Of a DNA stretch of 64,000 nt, positions 10,039 through 25,000 are shown one piece after another (the first letter of the stretch is position 1; every line of letters begins with the position of its first letter). The translations under genes and the position numbers were made by a program. This DNA comes from Lepidurus packardi. Taxonomy: Eukaryota > Arthropoda > Branchiopoda > Notostraca > Triopsidae. A model generated the notes under the pieces. The model saw only the letters and a program-made list of their open reading frames with translations, was not told the DNA's origin and searched no databases. The stretch lies in NCBI GenBank assembly GCA_023053545.1, contig JAKZAN010000002.1, positions 8,242,790 through 8,306,789 on the forward strand, written 5' to 3'.

Positions 10039-13000
10039 TCATAAAGCTGTCTCCATGGGTGAGGAACTGCTAGACCTCCCACTAGCACTACGTGACTCGG
10101 GCGTTGTTGCGGTAAACTGCTCATTAATAGGACTGGGTAAGGACTTCCTTTTCTCGGCTACAGCTGCGCTCCAGTTGTGACCATTGCGTTCCGAAGCATT
10201 GAAATGTAACTGTCGCCTGACACACGCTGGAATTTCCTGGTCTTCCGCTTCTTCTTTGTCTTCCACAATGACGGATGACATGACATCCGTACGGGGGCTA
10301 TTGTAACCCCTTCGGTTACTCAAACGGTTTACAATCTGACTCAAACGCGTTGTTCGACGAGTCTGCAATTCACCATCTGTAGTCGATGGAGACAAACCGG
10401 GGCTGCGATTACTGTCAGCGACAAGCTTGATGTGTTTTGGACTGCCTTTGGCCTGCTCATTGGGATTAGTCTTGGTCGTGGTGTCTAACTTGAGCGCTTC
10501 CACCGCCGAAACGCGTCGTTCGTTAGCTCTGCCATGCTGTAACAACTTCTTCTTAAAGTCGAGTATTGAGGTGGATTTAATGGGACTCAACGGATTGGTG
10601 CTATTCAAAGGAGCTGCATTACTCGCCCAACTCGAACGTGACCCAGGAAGGGACCTGTTGGGCTCGTAACCATCAGAGTAAGGCGACGGCGGAGTCAAAG
10701 GGCTCGCCATGGGTGACCAACTGTGTCGTTGACCAGGAAGATTGCGAGCCAAAGAACCCGGTTGCGATTGATTCCTCGTATTAGCTGCGTAGACAGGTGG
10801 CGGCGGTGGTACTTTAAGTGCAATCGGTCGTTTAGCCGGCGAGAATTTCTCTGGACTCGTAGCCCGACTACACGAAGTAGAAGACAGGGCGTAGGAAGAA
10901 AGAGAACTCGTTGGCGATGGACTGGAAGGCGGTGATGGCGTCAAACTGGAGACGGTTGTATCCGCACCGGCTACTTGCTTCTGTAGGCGCCATTTCCACT
11001 GCGTTTCTATTGTGCTAGCAGACAATTTGGGAGCAGTGGGCTGTACGATTTGTGTGTAAGGAATGGCAGTGCCGTAAAGAGTCGTTTGGGAAGTTTCGGG
11101 CTGCGGCCATTCGAAGGAACTTTGCAACAAGTTGTAAGTTCGCGACATGTCGGAACAATGCTCGGATGAAGCTATCGACATGTCCAGTGAACAAGAAGAG
11201 CTGGACGGACAGGGCGAAGGTGTAGGAGGAAGAAGTACAGGAGTAGTTCGCGGAGGCGGTAACGGAGGTGCTTGGCCGGCGGCTTTCGCTGTCGGACGTG
11301 GATGACAATTTGAGACCTCAAGGAATCCGCCTTCTTCGGGGCTTTCGCGCCCAGAGCGACCCTTCTTCTGCTGGCCAGGCAAGTAGCTGCGATAATCAGG
11401 TTGACTAGTGGACGGAGGAACTGAGGAGGAACGAGGTGGCAAATTAGGGTCTTCCGAAAATCGAACTTTCCTGGCCAACGATCCGTCTTGAACTAAAGGC
11501 GTCCAGGGTCTGCCAAGGTGAATCCAAAAGTTAGAAACTGTATAGCCTAAAGACGTTCGTAACCTTTCTAAGTAGAAGTTTTTTTTAAATTTTAAGTACT
11601 ATACGTATCCTATAGATCAGCGGTACTCTTACTATACGCCGCGGCGCCCTGGTGCGCCGCGAAAGATTCCTATAATTGCATAAATGCAGCAATTACATAG
11701 GCCCATGCTCTAAGGGGCGCCGCGCGAGCTGGGGATATGTTCAGAGAGGCGCCGCGGCGAATTGGGTATACTGTTTGTGCGCCGCGAATGAAAAGGTTTG
11801 GGAACCCCTGCTATAGATGACTAATTTGAAAAGAACCTTGCCTAAAGACGATAGTATACATGCACTAACGGGTACCTGAAACCATTAAAGTAAACAATTT
11901 AACTACTTAACTATGAGCTATTCAACTATTTAACTATACATTAAAGTAAATATATTTTGCTGAATGGTCTGCATTACTTTTAGAACAAAGAATTTTGTTT
12001 TAATTCTAGTTAATAGCCGTTCACGAGCTATTGGCATGCAAACTTCGGTCATGACGTCAGAGATGTAGCATGGTATCGCTTACGGCAATGGTTACCATGG
12101 GTTACTGTTTATTTCCGTGCTTGAAACAGTAAACAAAGCTCCCGGGATGCCATAAATACTGAAACATTAGGAATCCATGTGATCCCTATTTTTTCTTTAT
12201 TATCTTAATTATTACTTTCTCACGATGGAAAGAAAAATATCCATACAAACAAGTTTTTTTTGTGTATCTTTTGACATTTGCTGTAGATTTTTGCTAGCTT
12301 TGTTCTTTAATTGAGTGGAAAAACCCAGGGGTTCCAAACTCGTTCCTTGGCGTTTGAAATTACACAGTTGTTCAGTTATAAAGTTATACGCATTTAAATT
12401 TTAACCGACTGTTCAGGGTGTACAATACAAAGTTTTAAACAAGTTGCGAGCCCCTTGCGGAAAATTGAACTAATGAGGTCTATTAAATACAGAACTAACC
12501 CAATTAAGTTATGGTAAGCCACAATCGTGTCTATCTTTCAGTCACCGAGTGTATGACCGTCGTTCCTTTCAATTACGTACTGTTAATTGCCATAATTGGA
12601 AAGTATAAAGAAAACATCTAAGCTTCGAGTAGTTATAGCATCCGCTTTGAAAGATCTTACGAAACTTCATGAGATTTTAATGAAAGAGTGACCGATTATG
12701 GCTTGAACAATTAAATAAAGTGTTTTACCTTGGTGCAGGAGTTTGATGTAATCGAGCAGGTAATGTTTGGTATTGCCAGGCTCGTCTTTGGGGTTGAACT
12801 TGAGGTGGAATTGACTGCGTTTGAGTAATCAACGGTAATGATGCCATCTGAGGTGGCGGTGTAACAGAGCTTGAGCTCACACTAGCATCTGTAGAAATGT
12901 TACCCACGATTACTTGGTTCATATTACCCAAAATAAAATGGAGAGTAAAAGAAATCAGCTTGGACAACTCCAATAATTGATTCAATTTTTTTCTTATCAA

Positions 13001-16000
13001 AAAAGGTTCTATTAACTTCCTTTAAAAGGGTGGGCTTATCGTGGCTGATTTCTTTTTATCCCTCCATAACAAAGAAAAAGAGCAGGTGATGAAGAAAACG
13101 GAAACTAGACAAACTCGAGACGACGTGCAAGAACAGTATTAAAGTGAAGGATTTTAGGGGTGTGGAAAATGGAGGGATTGAAGAATCTCACGCAGCGACA
13201 GAGGCCCCCAAAATGGCACAAACGGAACATAAAAAATACAATCAAGCAAAATCGTGGGAAGAATTCAAACACAACAAAAGCATTGCGGAATGTGGCAAGT
13301 CGCTACGAAAAAATACGAGGAATGCAAAGTATAAAAGAACAAAACAAAAACGCAAACAAAATACTGATGCTTTTCTTTTTTTGCAGCAAAAAGAAATCAC
13401 AAAAACAAGATCACGCGGGGAATGTTTCACGGTGCATATGAGTATCATAAACATACTTTCGATGGTTTTTTGTTTGCAAATAGTAAACAGATGGACAATA
13501 CCATAATTACCAAATTTCAGTGTCATTACCTGAGCTATAAAATGAAGGTCTTTCATCTGCTGAAGCGCTAATTCTGCCCGAGGATGCGCCAGGAAATTTC
13601 CCAACAGCTTTCGTCACCATCCGTGGATTGACCAACAAACGCGGTCCATAACTTCTCTTCCCTGTCAGATTAGGGTTGACAGGTGTACGCGGTGTTACAT
13701 TACTGCTCACGCCGCCATTGGACTGCGTCAAGCCCAAGTTGGGAGGCACGCTGAAGCCAGTGTTGGCTATACGGTAGCTTTCGTTGCGCTGGAAAACACG
13801 CATTTCCGCGTCGTTGGCTAAACGATAACTACCCGAACGAGCCACAGATGTGCTATTCGCTAAATTCGTTGGCAGAGTGCTATATTGGGCAGGCGGACTG
13901 CGCACACCTGGTTGCATCGCTGGACTGCGCAAACCAGATCGCATCGCTGGGCTGCGCAAACCAGATCCCGTTGGCGGACTGCGCATAATAGCTTGATTCG
14001 GTGACTGTCGCTGCCAAACTTCGCTTACTTGCGCATTTACTGGTGAAGGCGCCGGTCGGTACGGGGGTGGGCTTAACGCTCGGGCCAAGAATTGCGTATG
14101 CGCCATATTGCGTTGATCCGACGCCGTCATGTATCCAACCGTCACGACGTTGGACGCTGGCTTCGCAGGGGACGTATTTTCGCGCAAATGTGGACCCGGT
14201 TCGAACGTGGTATGCGCGCCTTTGCGTCTGCGCATACTGTCCGAGCTAAACACCACTTTCCCCTCCGCGTCGAGCGTTACCCGGGCTCCTTTGCGCAACC
14301 GACGCTCTAACGAGTTATTGGCCGAGGAATTGCTGCTGTAGCTACTCTCCGTCTCCGCGTTGGCGCTAACAGATTTATTGCCCAAACTAAAGGGTTGGAT
14401 TAAGGCAGAGATAACCCGGGGTAGATCCGGTAAAGAAACCAGACCACCGTTGTTGCTCAGACTGCGCAATTTCTCGTTTTTCTCCTTCTCCGTCTGACGT
14501 GGACTGATGGCTATATCCTCTGGCTCTCTTGACAGTTGACCTTTGACCACTGACGCTTGAATAACTACCGGTTCGGCTAATGGCTTTTGCCGCAAATTAT
14601 CAGCCGCGGGGACGGTTGCAGAATCCACCCTGCGTCCTTCGCGCGTTTTTGGCGTGACTGTCAAGGTCGGCGCGTACTTCCAGGTATTCCCATTAGCTTG
14701 CTGCAAAAAAGCAGCCTGAATTTGGGACTCTAAGCTTGGAGGTTCTGCTGCGTCACGCGCGTCTCCTACCACCACAGTATTTCGCGGTTGTCGAGGTGAA
14801 GAAACTGGATTGGCTGGCTGGATTGTCTCGCCAATTGGATTATTGCTAAGAGCTCGTTCTTTCGACACAGAAATTTCCTGGGTTTGGGCCCGTTGGTAAG
14901 TCTGACGTTGTACTACGTCGTTTCCGAGCCCGGATGTGGCAGATTTTGGCGTAGTATTTAGGTTACTTGCAAACTGTTGTTTGAGCTGTTCGTGGAAACG
15001 CGCTTTATGCGCATAGGCTGCTAAAACACTCTCGTCGTCACTGGGCGGCGGTGTGACCACGCACATGGCCGGGATGCTACTGGCTGTAACGGTCGTTTTC
15101 AAGCGCAGACGTTCATGCACGCCGCTCTCGGTCTCAGATTCCGAACATTCCATCGCCACATGACGGTGACGTAACAGTAAATCGGGTTGGGAGCACGGAC
15201 TGCTGGGCAACGCTTCCTCGCCGGGCGAGCTCGAGGTATCGTGACCGCTGTCCGCGGCCCGGCCACGTGATCGTTCCTCATCCCCATGTTCCGAGCCAGA
15301 TGTCGAAGACTCGAGATGAATGACGGTTATGACGCTTTCACGCTTACGCCGTTCTAATGTGCCCACCCGTTGGGGTGGCGCGGGTGGGGTTTGCGACGGC
15401 GTGTGCTCTTGCTCGCGCAAAATGACAGTTCCCGCCGAACTAGCCGTCGTACTCGTCGAGCCTTTACCGAAAAGGTCATACTCATTGTAGTCATCCAGCA
15501 CTTCTTTGCTACGACTATTCTTCAACCCGCTGTCGATATGAAAGGAGGTGTAGTACCCTTCCGCGTCGCAGGAGTAAACCGAACTCGTTTCGCCGTCCCC
15601 GTCGCTCAAGACGTGCTCGGCTACTTCGGGAGTAAGAGTACCTTCGGAGACTGTATCGCGCGTATAGCTGTGGACCATGTGAATGCCGCTTGACTCGGAA
15701 CATTCGCTTTCCTTCGTCGTCGTTTTCACGCTTTGGCTATGACTAAAATCGTCAGATAAGGCCGAATCGCATTCCAAAGAATTCGAGGACAGAGTACGTT
15801 TCTCGGGCTTGAGCGTGGCCCGCACAGGCGGCGGGGAGATGTTCTGTTGTGAGTCAAGCGAGGCCCGTGTGCTAGAGCTGGCGGACCAATTGCCCGACGA
15901 GGAGCGAGTGCCGTCGTCGGTGCGCGTGTCGCGCAGTTTGACACCCGGAATGTTGACGTTTTTGGCCCGCCGAATGCGTCTAGTCGTGCCCAAAGTGCCG

Positions 16001-19000
16001 AACTCACGTTCAAGTGGAATAATTTCGTACAAACTATCCCGATGGCTGCCGACTGCGTGAGGTGAATGGACTTCCACCTCAGCCGTGGTCGGCACAAATG
16101 TGTTATCGGTGCCTAGTCGGCGCGGTTTTAATGTATCGTTGGGCGCGGCTCGCAGTTTGGAAGTGAAGAGGTCAGGCGTACTACTGGTGTCGGTTTCAGT
16201 ATGACTCAAAGTCGTATCAAATTCCTCGAAGGAGTTTTCGGTGCGTTCGGACGAAATGGCGCTGCGTGACAAGGCGCGCCGGAGAAGAGGAATGTTGGCA
16301 GGTCTCAACAAACTGGACAAGTTCAGCTTATCGCGCAAAGAAGCTCTCAGCGATCCTTTTTCTTTTGACCTAGAAAATACAAACGCAAACAAAGTATGAA
16401 TTATTGCTCACCGCCTCAACCCTTTCTCAAGTACACTTCAAAAGCCAACAACACTCTGGTTTTAAACGATTATAGTTTATAGCGCGTTCCAGTGGCTGCA
16501 CTGGTGCAATATTTTTGGCACTTGGTGTGTAAGCATATACACGTTTGACACACTAATAGCGCGTTCCACTGCCTGCATTGGTGCAATATTTCTTGCACTT
16601 GGTGTGTGTACACAGTATGTAAAGATATACATATTTGACACACCGAGTGCCAAAAATATTGCACTAGTGCAGCCAGTGGAACGCGCTATAAGTACCAAAA
16701 ATATTGCACTGGTGCAGTAATTTTGGCACGCATTGCGTCAATTGTGTACACCTTTACATATTGTGTACGCACACTTGAGTGCCAGAAAAATTGCACCAGT
16801 CCTGCCAGTGGAACGCGCGATTAGAAACTATTAACCCAAGGTCGATTGGAGTGCAAATTTGAACTTCACACAAATGGAAGTTTTATACTGCGAAAGCCCA
16901 TATTCCAAGTACTTCTTAACGGTATTCCTAAAGTGCACTTCCGAGTAATTTCCATAACAACCACAAGGGATTGAATATTTTAGAAACTTAGAAAAAGAAA
17001 AAGACCGAAGGTCCTTGAAAATCCCCTTTTATAATCACGCGAAACGCAAAATAAGAGTTGAGCGCATAAAACTTGATGGGATAATCCTGTTTCTATACCA
17101 GAAAAAGGAAAAAAAAAAGGATTGAAAGAATGAAAGCTAGACAATACCTTTGCAAAGGATCTGCTTTTTCCAAGGCGTCTTCTATTTCTTTACGGTCGTC
17201 GCCAGCAATCGTGGTTCTTCGCTTTTTGTCTTTCTTCTTCCGGTCACGATGCGACCTTCGTCGTGATGCGTAATCTACATGCACCAAGGACCGTCGAAAC
17301 TGTTCCATTCGATTAAAGCCAGTGCCTGAAACGTCGACCGAAACCACAGCCGCGCTAAAGGCTACGGCAGCAGCTCGTGCGCGTTCTCGAGGCGAGGGCA
17401 ATCTAAATAAGCAAACGCAACAAACCATAATTAGGCCTAACGTCGTCGATATCTAAATTGCCATCCGTCTTTCCCCTATATTTTTCTTTATTTATTTTTT
17501 GAACAGCGTGCGTGGGCTTGAAAGCCTGTTGCCAATTTATTTATTTTTTACCTTAGGAAATAACACTAGCAAAATATATATGGGCAGGAGTATTTTTACC
17601 TGTGAAGAGTGCCATCACAGCTCATTGACACAGTGCGATTATAGTGTCCATCAGGAGTGACCGTTGCGCAAACTTCTTCTAACGTTTCGTCATCTGTGAG
17701 CCATTCCCTCAGATGGGCCACGCTGGCCGGCTATACAAACAAGTTTGTAAACAGATTAGCATCCAAAGCTCATGCAGCTCAAGATAGGGAAATTTAGAAA
17801 TGAATAAATAACTGTGAAAGTTAACGAAGTGTGACAAACTAAAATGAACGACCTAAAACTGCAGACAGAAAACAAACGTTAAAGATAAACAGAACAGTTC
17901 CACAACAAAAGAAGCTCTAGAATGTGGGGAAATAAAGAAAAAGAAAAGAAAGGGAAAGCTTTTTACCCTGCGTGTTTCGATATCCAAGACATGTTTTTTC
18001 TTTCGACGTAATGTAGCTCCTAATGCGGCTAGACGATACCAATCCTCGGCATCTACCTGCGTTTCACCTTCGGGAAAAGGCGTGCGAGCAACTGCAATGG
18101 GTCCAGCTGTGGCTTTCTTGTACAATGCTTCGATTACTGATGGACGATTCTCTTTCGTGAATAGATCCAAGGCCGGCTTAAAACAAGAAAGACATGCAAC
18201 GCAAACCGTAAGTCTTCCTGGCATTCTTCTTAGACGTTACACAAAAACTACAAACTAACAATGAAGCTAATCCAAGTAGTAATTCTTTTAAGACGCTGTA
18301 TGTGAAAAAATAAATTCTACTAAAATACAAAATAAATAGCCTTTCCAAAATTCACAAAATCCTCGAATTCCTTAAGTTTCTTCAAACCAAAAAAAAAAAA
18401 TCTTTAAACCACAGATCTTTCAGTGTACAAATTTAAAAACAAAACTGCTTACATTTCTGGTAACAAAATGTGACCCACTAATATTTACGTTTAATCTTTC
18501 AGGAAATTATTCTATTCAATATTGTACTTACTAATAAACCAATTAAATCCTTAAGTGTTTTGCTTTAGACGCCTTGTGCTGGTTACACTTGTTCTATTTC
18601 ACAAATAATTACGAAGTTAAAACTATACTCAACATAATAATTTTTCCATTCTAAAATAAGTATTATTATAAAATATTGAACAATAACATAGTAAATAAAA
18701 TAGTAATAACAATAATAATAAAATAACAATTATATTATATTCAGTAACAACGAATTACGAAGTCAATCTATTTAACATAGAATTCATAACATTAGGCAAA
18801 ATTCCCTGAAAAGGTATTTAATATCAGATTATATTTCAGTCAAATCCTACTACTGTTTCTATAATCATTAGTCATTAATTTATATTAAAATAAAAATGAA
18901 TAAAAATATTTTAATTTTATTTGTTTGCCATATATGAAGTCCGTAGTGTGTTACCGGTGTGGTATCTGGAAGATTTTTATATCGTCTGAGCGTCTGCTGG

Positions 19001-22000
19001 CTTAGGTCGAAGGTGAAGGAAAGCGGAGCTTCGGGCTGCAAACTCTTGTAGTAGACCTTCTTATATTGGCAGCTAAACGTCTCCAAATCACTTTCCGCTG
19101 CAGAGAGGAGAAAGCAAACAAGGAAAACACTAATTAGCACTCTTGGCCAACCGTAACGATTCCGTGTCTAATCATCATGGCCTTTAGGACTTGCCCATTC
19201 CATCTGCTAAGCCATTAAGCAAAGGCCAAATAACCTGAATCTCACTCCAGACGTGCAAAAGGGAAGAATGTTACCGGCGAAAAGTCCGGACCGTACGATA
19301 GCAACTACAACAAGAATTAAAACCCAACAACAACCTTTCAACGGCGAGTAAAAATACCGTTAGGTCGTTACTTATCAGCTGTGAAGTCGACCATAAGTGC
19401 AACCCATTTTACCATTTAAAGTAGAACTGGCTTCTCTAATCATTACCCACCCTATTCTAAGAAGTCATTTTCGTCCTTTTTGTGGTTTCTTCCGTTACTT
19501 TTTTCTTGCAAATTTCTTACGGTTCAAGAATTTCGGCGAAAAAGAACTCGTCAGTCAGTCAGGAAATGATGCAAATCAGCTTCTCAGTTCCCACAATTAC
19601 CAAAAGTTAATTACCCAGTGGACTCGGTTCAACTTGTGTGAAAAACGCCAAACTCACGTTCAATACAACACAACTTCCCTTCTCACCTCTTTTTTTTTTT
19701 AAATCTAGCGTGGGAACTTTGTTACTATTCAATACTCCCGAACCCATACAGACCCTGTTGGTTCAAGTATTTCAACGTCACGAAGTCTCAAGCAGCCCTT
19801 CGTTAGCATATGCAAATAACAAGCACAGTTATGAAGAAACCTCGGCTAGTCCCAAACGTAAACACTTTTTCGTTTGTTTAAACTCCGCAGCCACTATCTA
19901 ACGTAGTATATCACGTTGAAAAGGGAACAGCTTGTTGGGTTCTGGGGTCGCGGACGGGCCCAAAACAGTACAAACACGCGGGCCTATGATAAGCTTTATG
20001 GATTATATATTAATCAATAATAAGGCATGTCGGGGTGTAAATTTTGGTCAGGACCCCGACGTCCGAAGCTACCCAAAACGACCGTCCTGGAGCCGTTACG
20101 CAAATCAATGCGTGACCCTTTGGGCCACAAGGCCTCCTGGCTGGAACCAACCCCTATATAAACCATTTCTAATTCCCGTAACAATAACGACAGTGTATGT
20201 GACACCCTACGGGACATAGGCAAATCCATACTTGAAATGTCGGGTATTAGGTGCAGCCATTTTTAGTACGTTACAGTGGGCTGTCTATGATATCCGGACA
20301 CGCGGAGGAGTACGTTTAAGAGGGTAATTTTGAGGCATGCCAAATGCAGGGCTTTCGTGAGTATCTAACACTGGCCTGTGCGTTCGCCTGCATAAAAGTT
20401 TAATCATAAACGTGTGCCGTGCATCACGGCAATGTACCCCAGCATGAAGAGACCACCTTTAACCATTCTTAAAGACTGTAACCAGTTATTTTGCATCTTT
20501 TTACAGCCAGCTAGAACTAATATGACGTCATTCCCCTTCCAAAAGAAGTTCCAAAAGCTGAACCAATAAAAATATTCGCTGTCTAAAACACTTTTATGGT
20601 TTCACATGTGCTGGATATGGTGACTTTGCAATTTAACGTAACGTAAGATAAATGAAAGTCGACAAAAGGAAAAAAAATCCATTCAAGTCGTGACAAGGAT
20701 GAATTGTTTAACGTATATTGACATACAGTAAGCAAATCGAACCTGACTTTAGACTTAAATGGCAATATCCAAACGAAAAAAAGGAATAAAGTTCATCGTT
20801 CTTAGAACCACAAAGAGTAACATGAACAAATCGCAAAATCTGATTCTGGTGGCTATTGCCCGTTCAAAAAGGGAAATGACTCTTAGATATTTGCATTTAA
20901 TTTACATTTCAGCTGAAAACCAATTTCCAATGTACTGAATCACTATGCAAGGAATTTAACTTTCCACGAACGGAGTCAGTGAACTCTAAATAAATACTGT
21001 ACCGCATTTCATTTATTTTTTGGTCGAAACACCAAAGTTGTCGTTTTTCGTACGGATCGGTGAATGGAAAGGCAGTACAAGGATCAGGAACCGTTACCGG
21101 TTTTTGCTAAGGCTAAAAGAGAGCACAGCAGCCTATTGTTGCGCTAACAATAGTACCATTGCCACCCAGCTACGAACCACTTTGGCAATAGAGCTTGACA
21201 GCCAAGATCCAAGCAGCATAAAAACCCAGTAGAGGGGGCACATTGGCCTCTGCCTCCGCTTCTTTTGTTGTTTTATACATATCCATCAATGCGTTTCTTC
21301 GTAGCTAGCAATCCCAAATCCTCAAACCAACGGCTTCCTGTTGGACAAAACATTCTACCAGAGGTTCTTACGAAATAAATGTAAAAAAAATTGACTCGCT
21401 TGATGAGATCAAAACTAATGGGTTCGCTGAACGGTGTGTTAACGAGAAAAGCGTTCTAGCACAAACCTACAGTCCAGAAAGGTCCAAAAAAACATACTGT
21501 GTACCCCATAAAGGATCCCTTATGGTTTCTCCAGGAAGAATATTTGCCACCGTCTTCTAGACAAAAACTTGGTAAGGTTTCTGCTTTAAAGAAAAGGTGT
21601 GCGTTACACGGCTCATCCAAGGCTGAGCAAGAACGCACAATGGAGGAAGCCCTTCGAAAACTAAAGGAACGACACAGCCCTGGTGGTATACATGGGGGCC
21701 TCTAAACGGAACACGGTCAAAGGGAAACTTCCTCTGAAATATGATCAGATTTTAATCCGGGTATAATCCCATAGGCTTGCGAACTTGGGGTTACCTTTGT
21801 TGCGAAAGCTTGGGACATCTGAACGGATACCGAAAAATGCGATGTTTAATCGGTTTACAAACGTTCTAATGTTCTATCCCCCAGATTCACATGTCGCATT
21901 AGATCACGTGATTTAGACTGCGGGGAGCTAGACATGTAATAATGGGTGGTTAACGAAGCAGAGATCCGCCACATGTCCATATCCATTTATACACGACCTC

Positions 22001-25000
22001 AGAGCGAAACCATAACGTTCCACATTTCAAGCGTCAGTCGGCTGGCATAATTAACAGCATTTGGTCCATTAATCAATTGAGATGTACGTCGTTATCAAGA
22101 AAACCAGTTTTAGACAGCCTTAGTGCTTGAGATGTTGCAGGAACCTTCAAGCAAACGCTCATTCCCGTCTGGATGAAAGAAAGTCGTGGCTCGAGCGAGT
22201 CTGGAAATATTTTATTTTTAATCATATCATAATTTATTACTTTTTTCAAAAATCTCATTAATGCCAGCCTTAGAAAAAATTACTTCAAGAGGTCAAAAGG
22301 GGCATCAGCAGGGTGAGAAAGGTGAAGGCAACAGAAACCGAAATTACGAGCGCGATAAAAAGAAATGAGTATCATTAAATCCAAATGGGGAAGGGATCTA
22401 ATTATCTGGATAGGAAGTTTTAGCCAGTTTTCGCAATGTACGAGTGTGAGTCGCCAGAGTGAGCATGTGTTTCGTAAGAAGGTGCTCCACATATGGTCTT
22501 TTCTGTCAAGTTCATTAAGCGAATTTCACGCCTCGCGCTCGCTTTCATTTTCCACTTCTTTTTTTGCTGTTTTCTGTCACGGGGTTTAGATATGTTTATT
22601 TTTTTTACTGATAACGCGAACGCATACGGTCTAATTGGCTTTGACGTTAGACTTACAATTTAAAACACGATTTTAAAGGGAAATAGCCACGAAAAAGGTG
22701 TACTTTACTTTATTTTATTTATACTTTATATATTATATTTTACTTTACTTTATGAACATTGAATTTTGTTTCAAATTTACTGCGATTACACAAGTCAAAT
22801 ATTCTGATCATAACGTTCTATACGTGGCCCGGCCTGCGCCGCTTGTTACCATGGTTACTCTTTAAACTTCTGAACTAAAACGGTAAACAAAGCAATTGTG
22901 GCAATACGTGACTTGTTACCGTGATTATTGTTTAAACTTCCGCGCTGAAACAGTAAACAAAGCTATTGAACATCAAAGATGATACGTCTGTGATGTCAGA
23001 AAGCCATGTGATCCTATTTAATAAAGGTTATTTCTTTAATAGCTGAATTACTTCTTCACGTATAATGGAAAACAGTATTAAAGAAAACTAGACTTTTGGC
23101 TCTATTTTGTAAGACAAAGTTGTTTTTCCGTTGCAACTGCCTTTTACAACACACGTATGTAAAACTGAAACCTAAGGGCCGTATTTGACTAATCGAATCA
23201 TCTTAATATTAGGTTAATTAAACTTTTACTGGACAATAAAGGTCTCCTCGATTGGTGTCGTAAATCTGCATAATCGAAGCGAATATTGAATCCTGTACTA
23301 GGCAGATGGCAAAAAAGGGACCATAAATGAGCTCGTAAATTCTGAATGGATGACGCTGACTGGCTGATATTATATGCACAAAAGTCTCACGCCAGGCGCA
23401 AGTAACGGACCATTTTTTTAGTTTTCCGAAAGTCAAAAACCAAAGTGGCCTGGGTGAGATAAGGATAAAGCTTACTATAACCGAAGACCAAGCCTATGTC
23501 AAACCCCATTTAAATCAAGTGGTCACTTAACATAAAAAAAACAATCTGCTGGTGGCTTTCAAAACTCTTCAAGATGCTTTTGGGTTCAACCTAAACCAAA
23601 GTTTGAAGTCTGAAGAAGGTATAGGGAGCGGCTATCGGCTATCAGCATCCCTTCCCTGTGTCCATTTTCCAACATCTTTCCTTTTTTTGTAAATTTTTTT
23701 GTTTTTGTCGGACCATCTGGAATCTATCACCTTATCAAGTAGGCTAATTAAACCGGTTTGGTTCCGAAAGCTTGAGGTAAGCACCGGCTAAGATGAAAAT
23801 ATAGACAAACAACAAATACCCGCGCCTGGCAAAAAAAATGGGGAAAAGACGGAAACGACACCGCTGTCTGCCATTAAATGCAAATAGCAAAGAGCCAAGG
23901 TTGCAAATCGCGATAAGCACGATAAGAGAAACAGGACGTGACTCAGTAACTGAGTTGCAGCCCAAGATTGACGATATAATTTGAATGCACAGGTACGGAA
24001 GGTGGATTGATTTGTTTCGGCAGTGCTAATAACGGAGATAACATTCGGCGATATACCGAAACGAGGAAGAGGAAGGAGCAGCTCGAAAAACAAGAAAATT
24101 GAGGAAAAGAAGAGGAAAGAGGAACTGAATAAGAAACCGTTTTTCCCCATTTTACTGCGGGTGTAGGGTGCAAAAAGGTCCAAGGAAGGGACCAAAACTC
24201 CCCTCTCATCCACGATGTTCGTCATTGACAGACAAGCCGGCCCAAACCAAACGAAATTCTTGACGAAGAAAGAATTCTTGCCTTTCGAGGGACCAAAACG
24301 AGTCCACATAAATTAGCAAAAAGGAAAACGAAGAAGCCAGGAGCTTCTAAAGGGCTGCAACTTGAAAGTTTGCAGCCTGAAACAAAATATAAGGGAGTGT
24401 GGCGTTACGCGCAACGGATTTATGAGCAGCGGGAGCTAAAAAGTGACGCCCGACACCTCGGATTTTTTAAGTTATTTTTCTGGCGCTCGAACGAAGAGGA
24501 AACCGTGGAAAGATTTTTTTGAAGACTAGGAACTGTTTACTTAGTCAAGAATCTTGAGTCAATTTTGACATGGGCGAAAGCCTTGTGTAAACATTTGTCG
24601 TACAAACTTGCAAAGAGGGAAGAATTTTGGGGACGCGTCCAAGTTACTATTACGGGGGAAGTGAAACGTTGGACAACGGAAACGGAAGTGTCAGATGCTC
24701 ACATGGTACACCTGTAGACACAATTTGGCTGAGCATAACAAGGCCTACGAACCTCCATTGCCTGTAGCTTTGGTTATGAGCTTGAGCTCAATCATTATAA
24801 GGAGTTGTGAGAACTCGTCATAACCCAAACGGAGTTGTGAGTTGATAATATAATAAGACCTTATGCTGTTTCGTTTGGAGGTTCTTTATAACTGCTTCTT
24901 CCTCTTCCTCTTTGGAGTTGCTGACTGGTAAACCGACTACAAAAACCCATCGTTATTTTTCTCCCTTTCTCCCCAAGGCTTGCCTTTATGGTTTTGGCTG

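Noticed and set aside
13144-13604. 120-codon ORFs on both strands near 13.2-13.6 kb
   Set aside because: They overlap the end of the large NHS-like exon and the adjoining intron in other frames; shadow ORFs.
23788-24309. 173-codon minus-strand ORF in NHS-like intron 1
   Set aside because: Phe/Ser-rich low-complexity translation, no family resemblance, inside an intron of a gene on the same strand.
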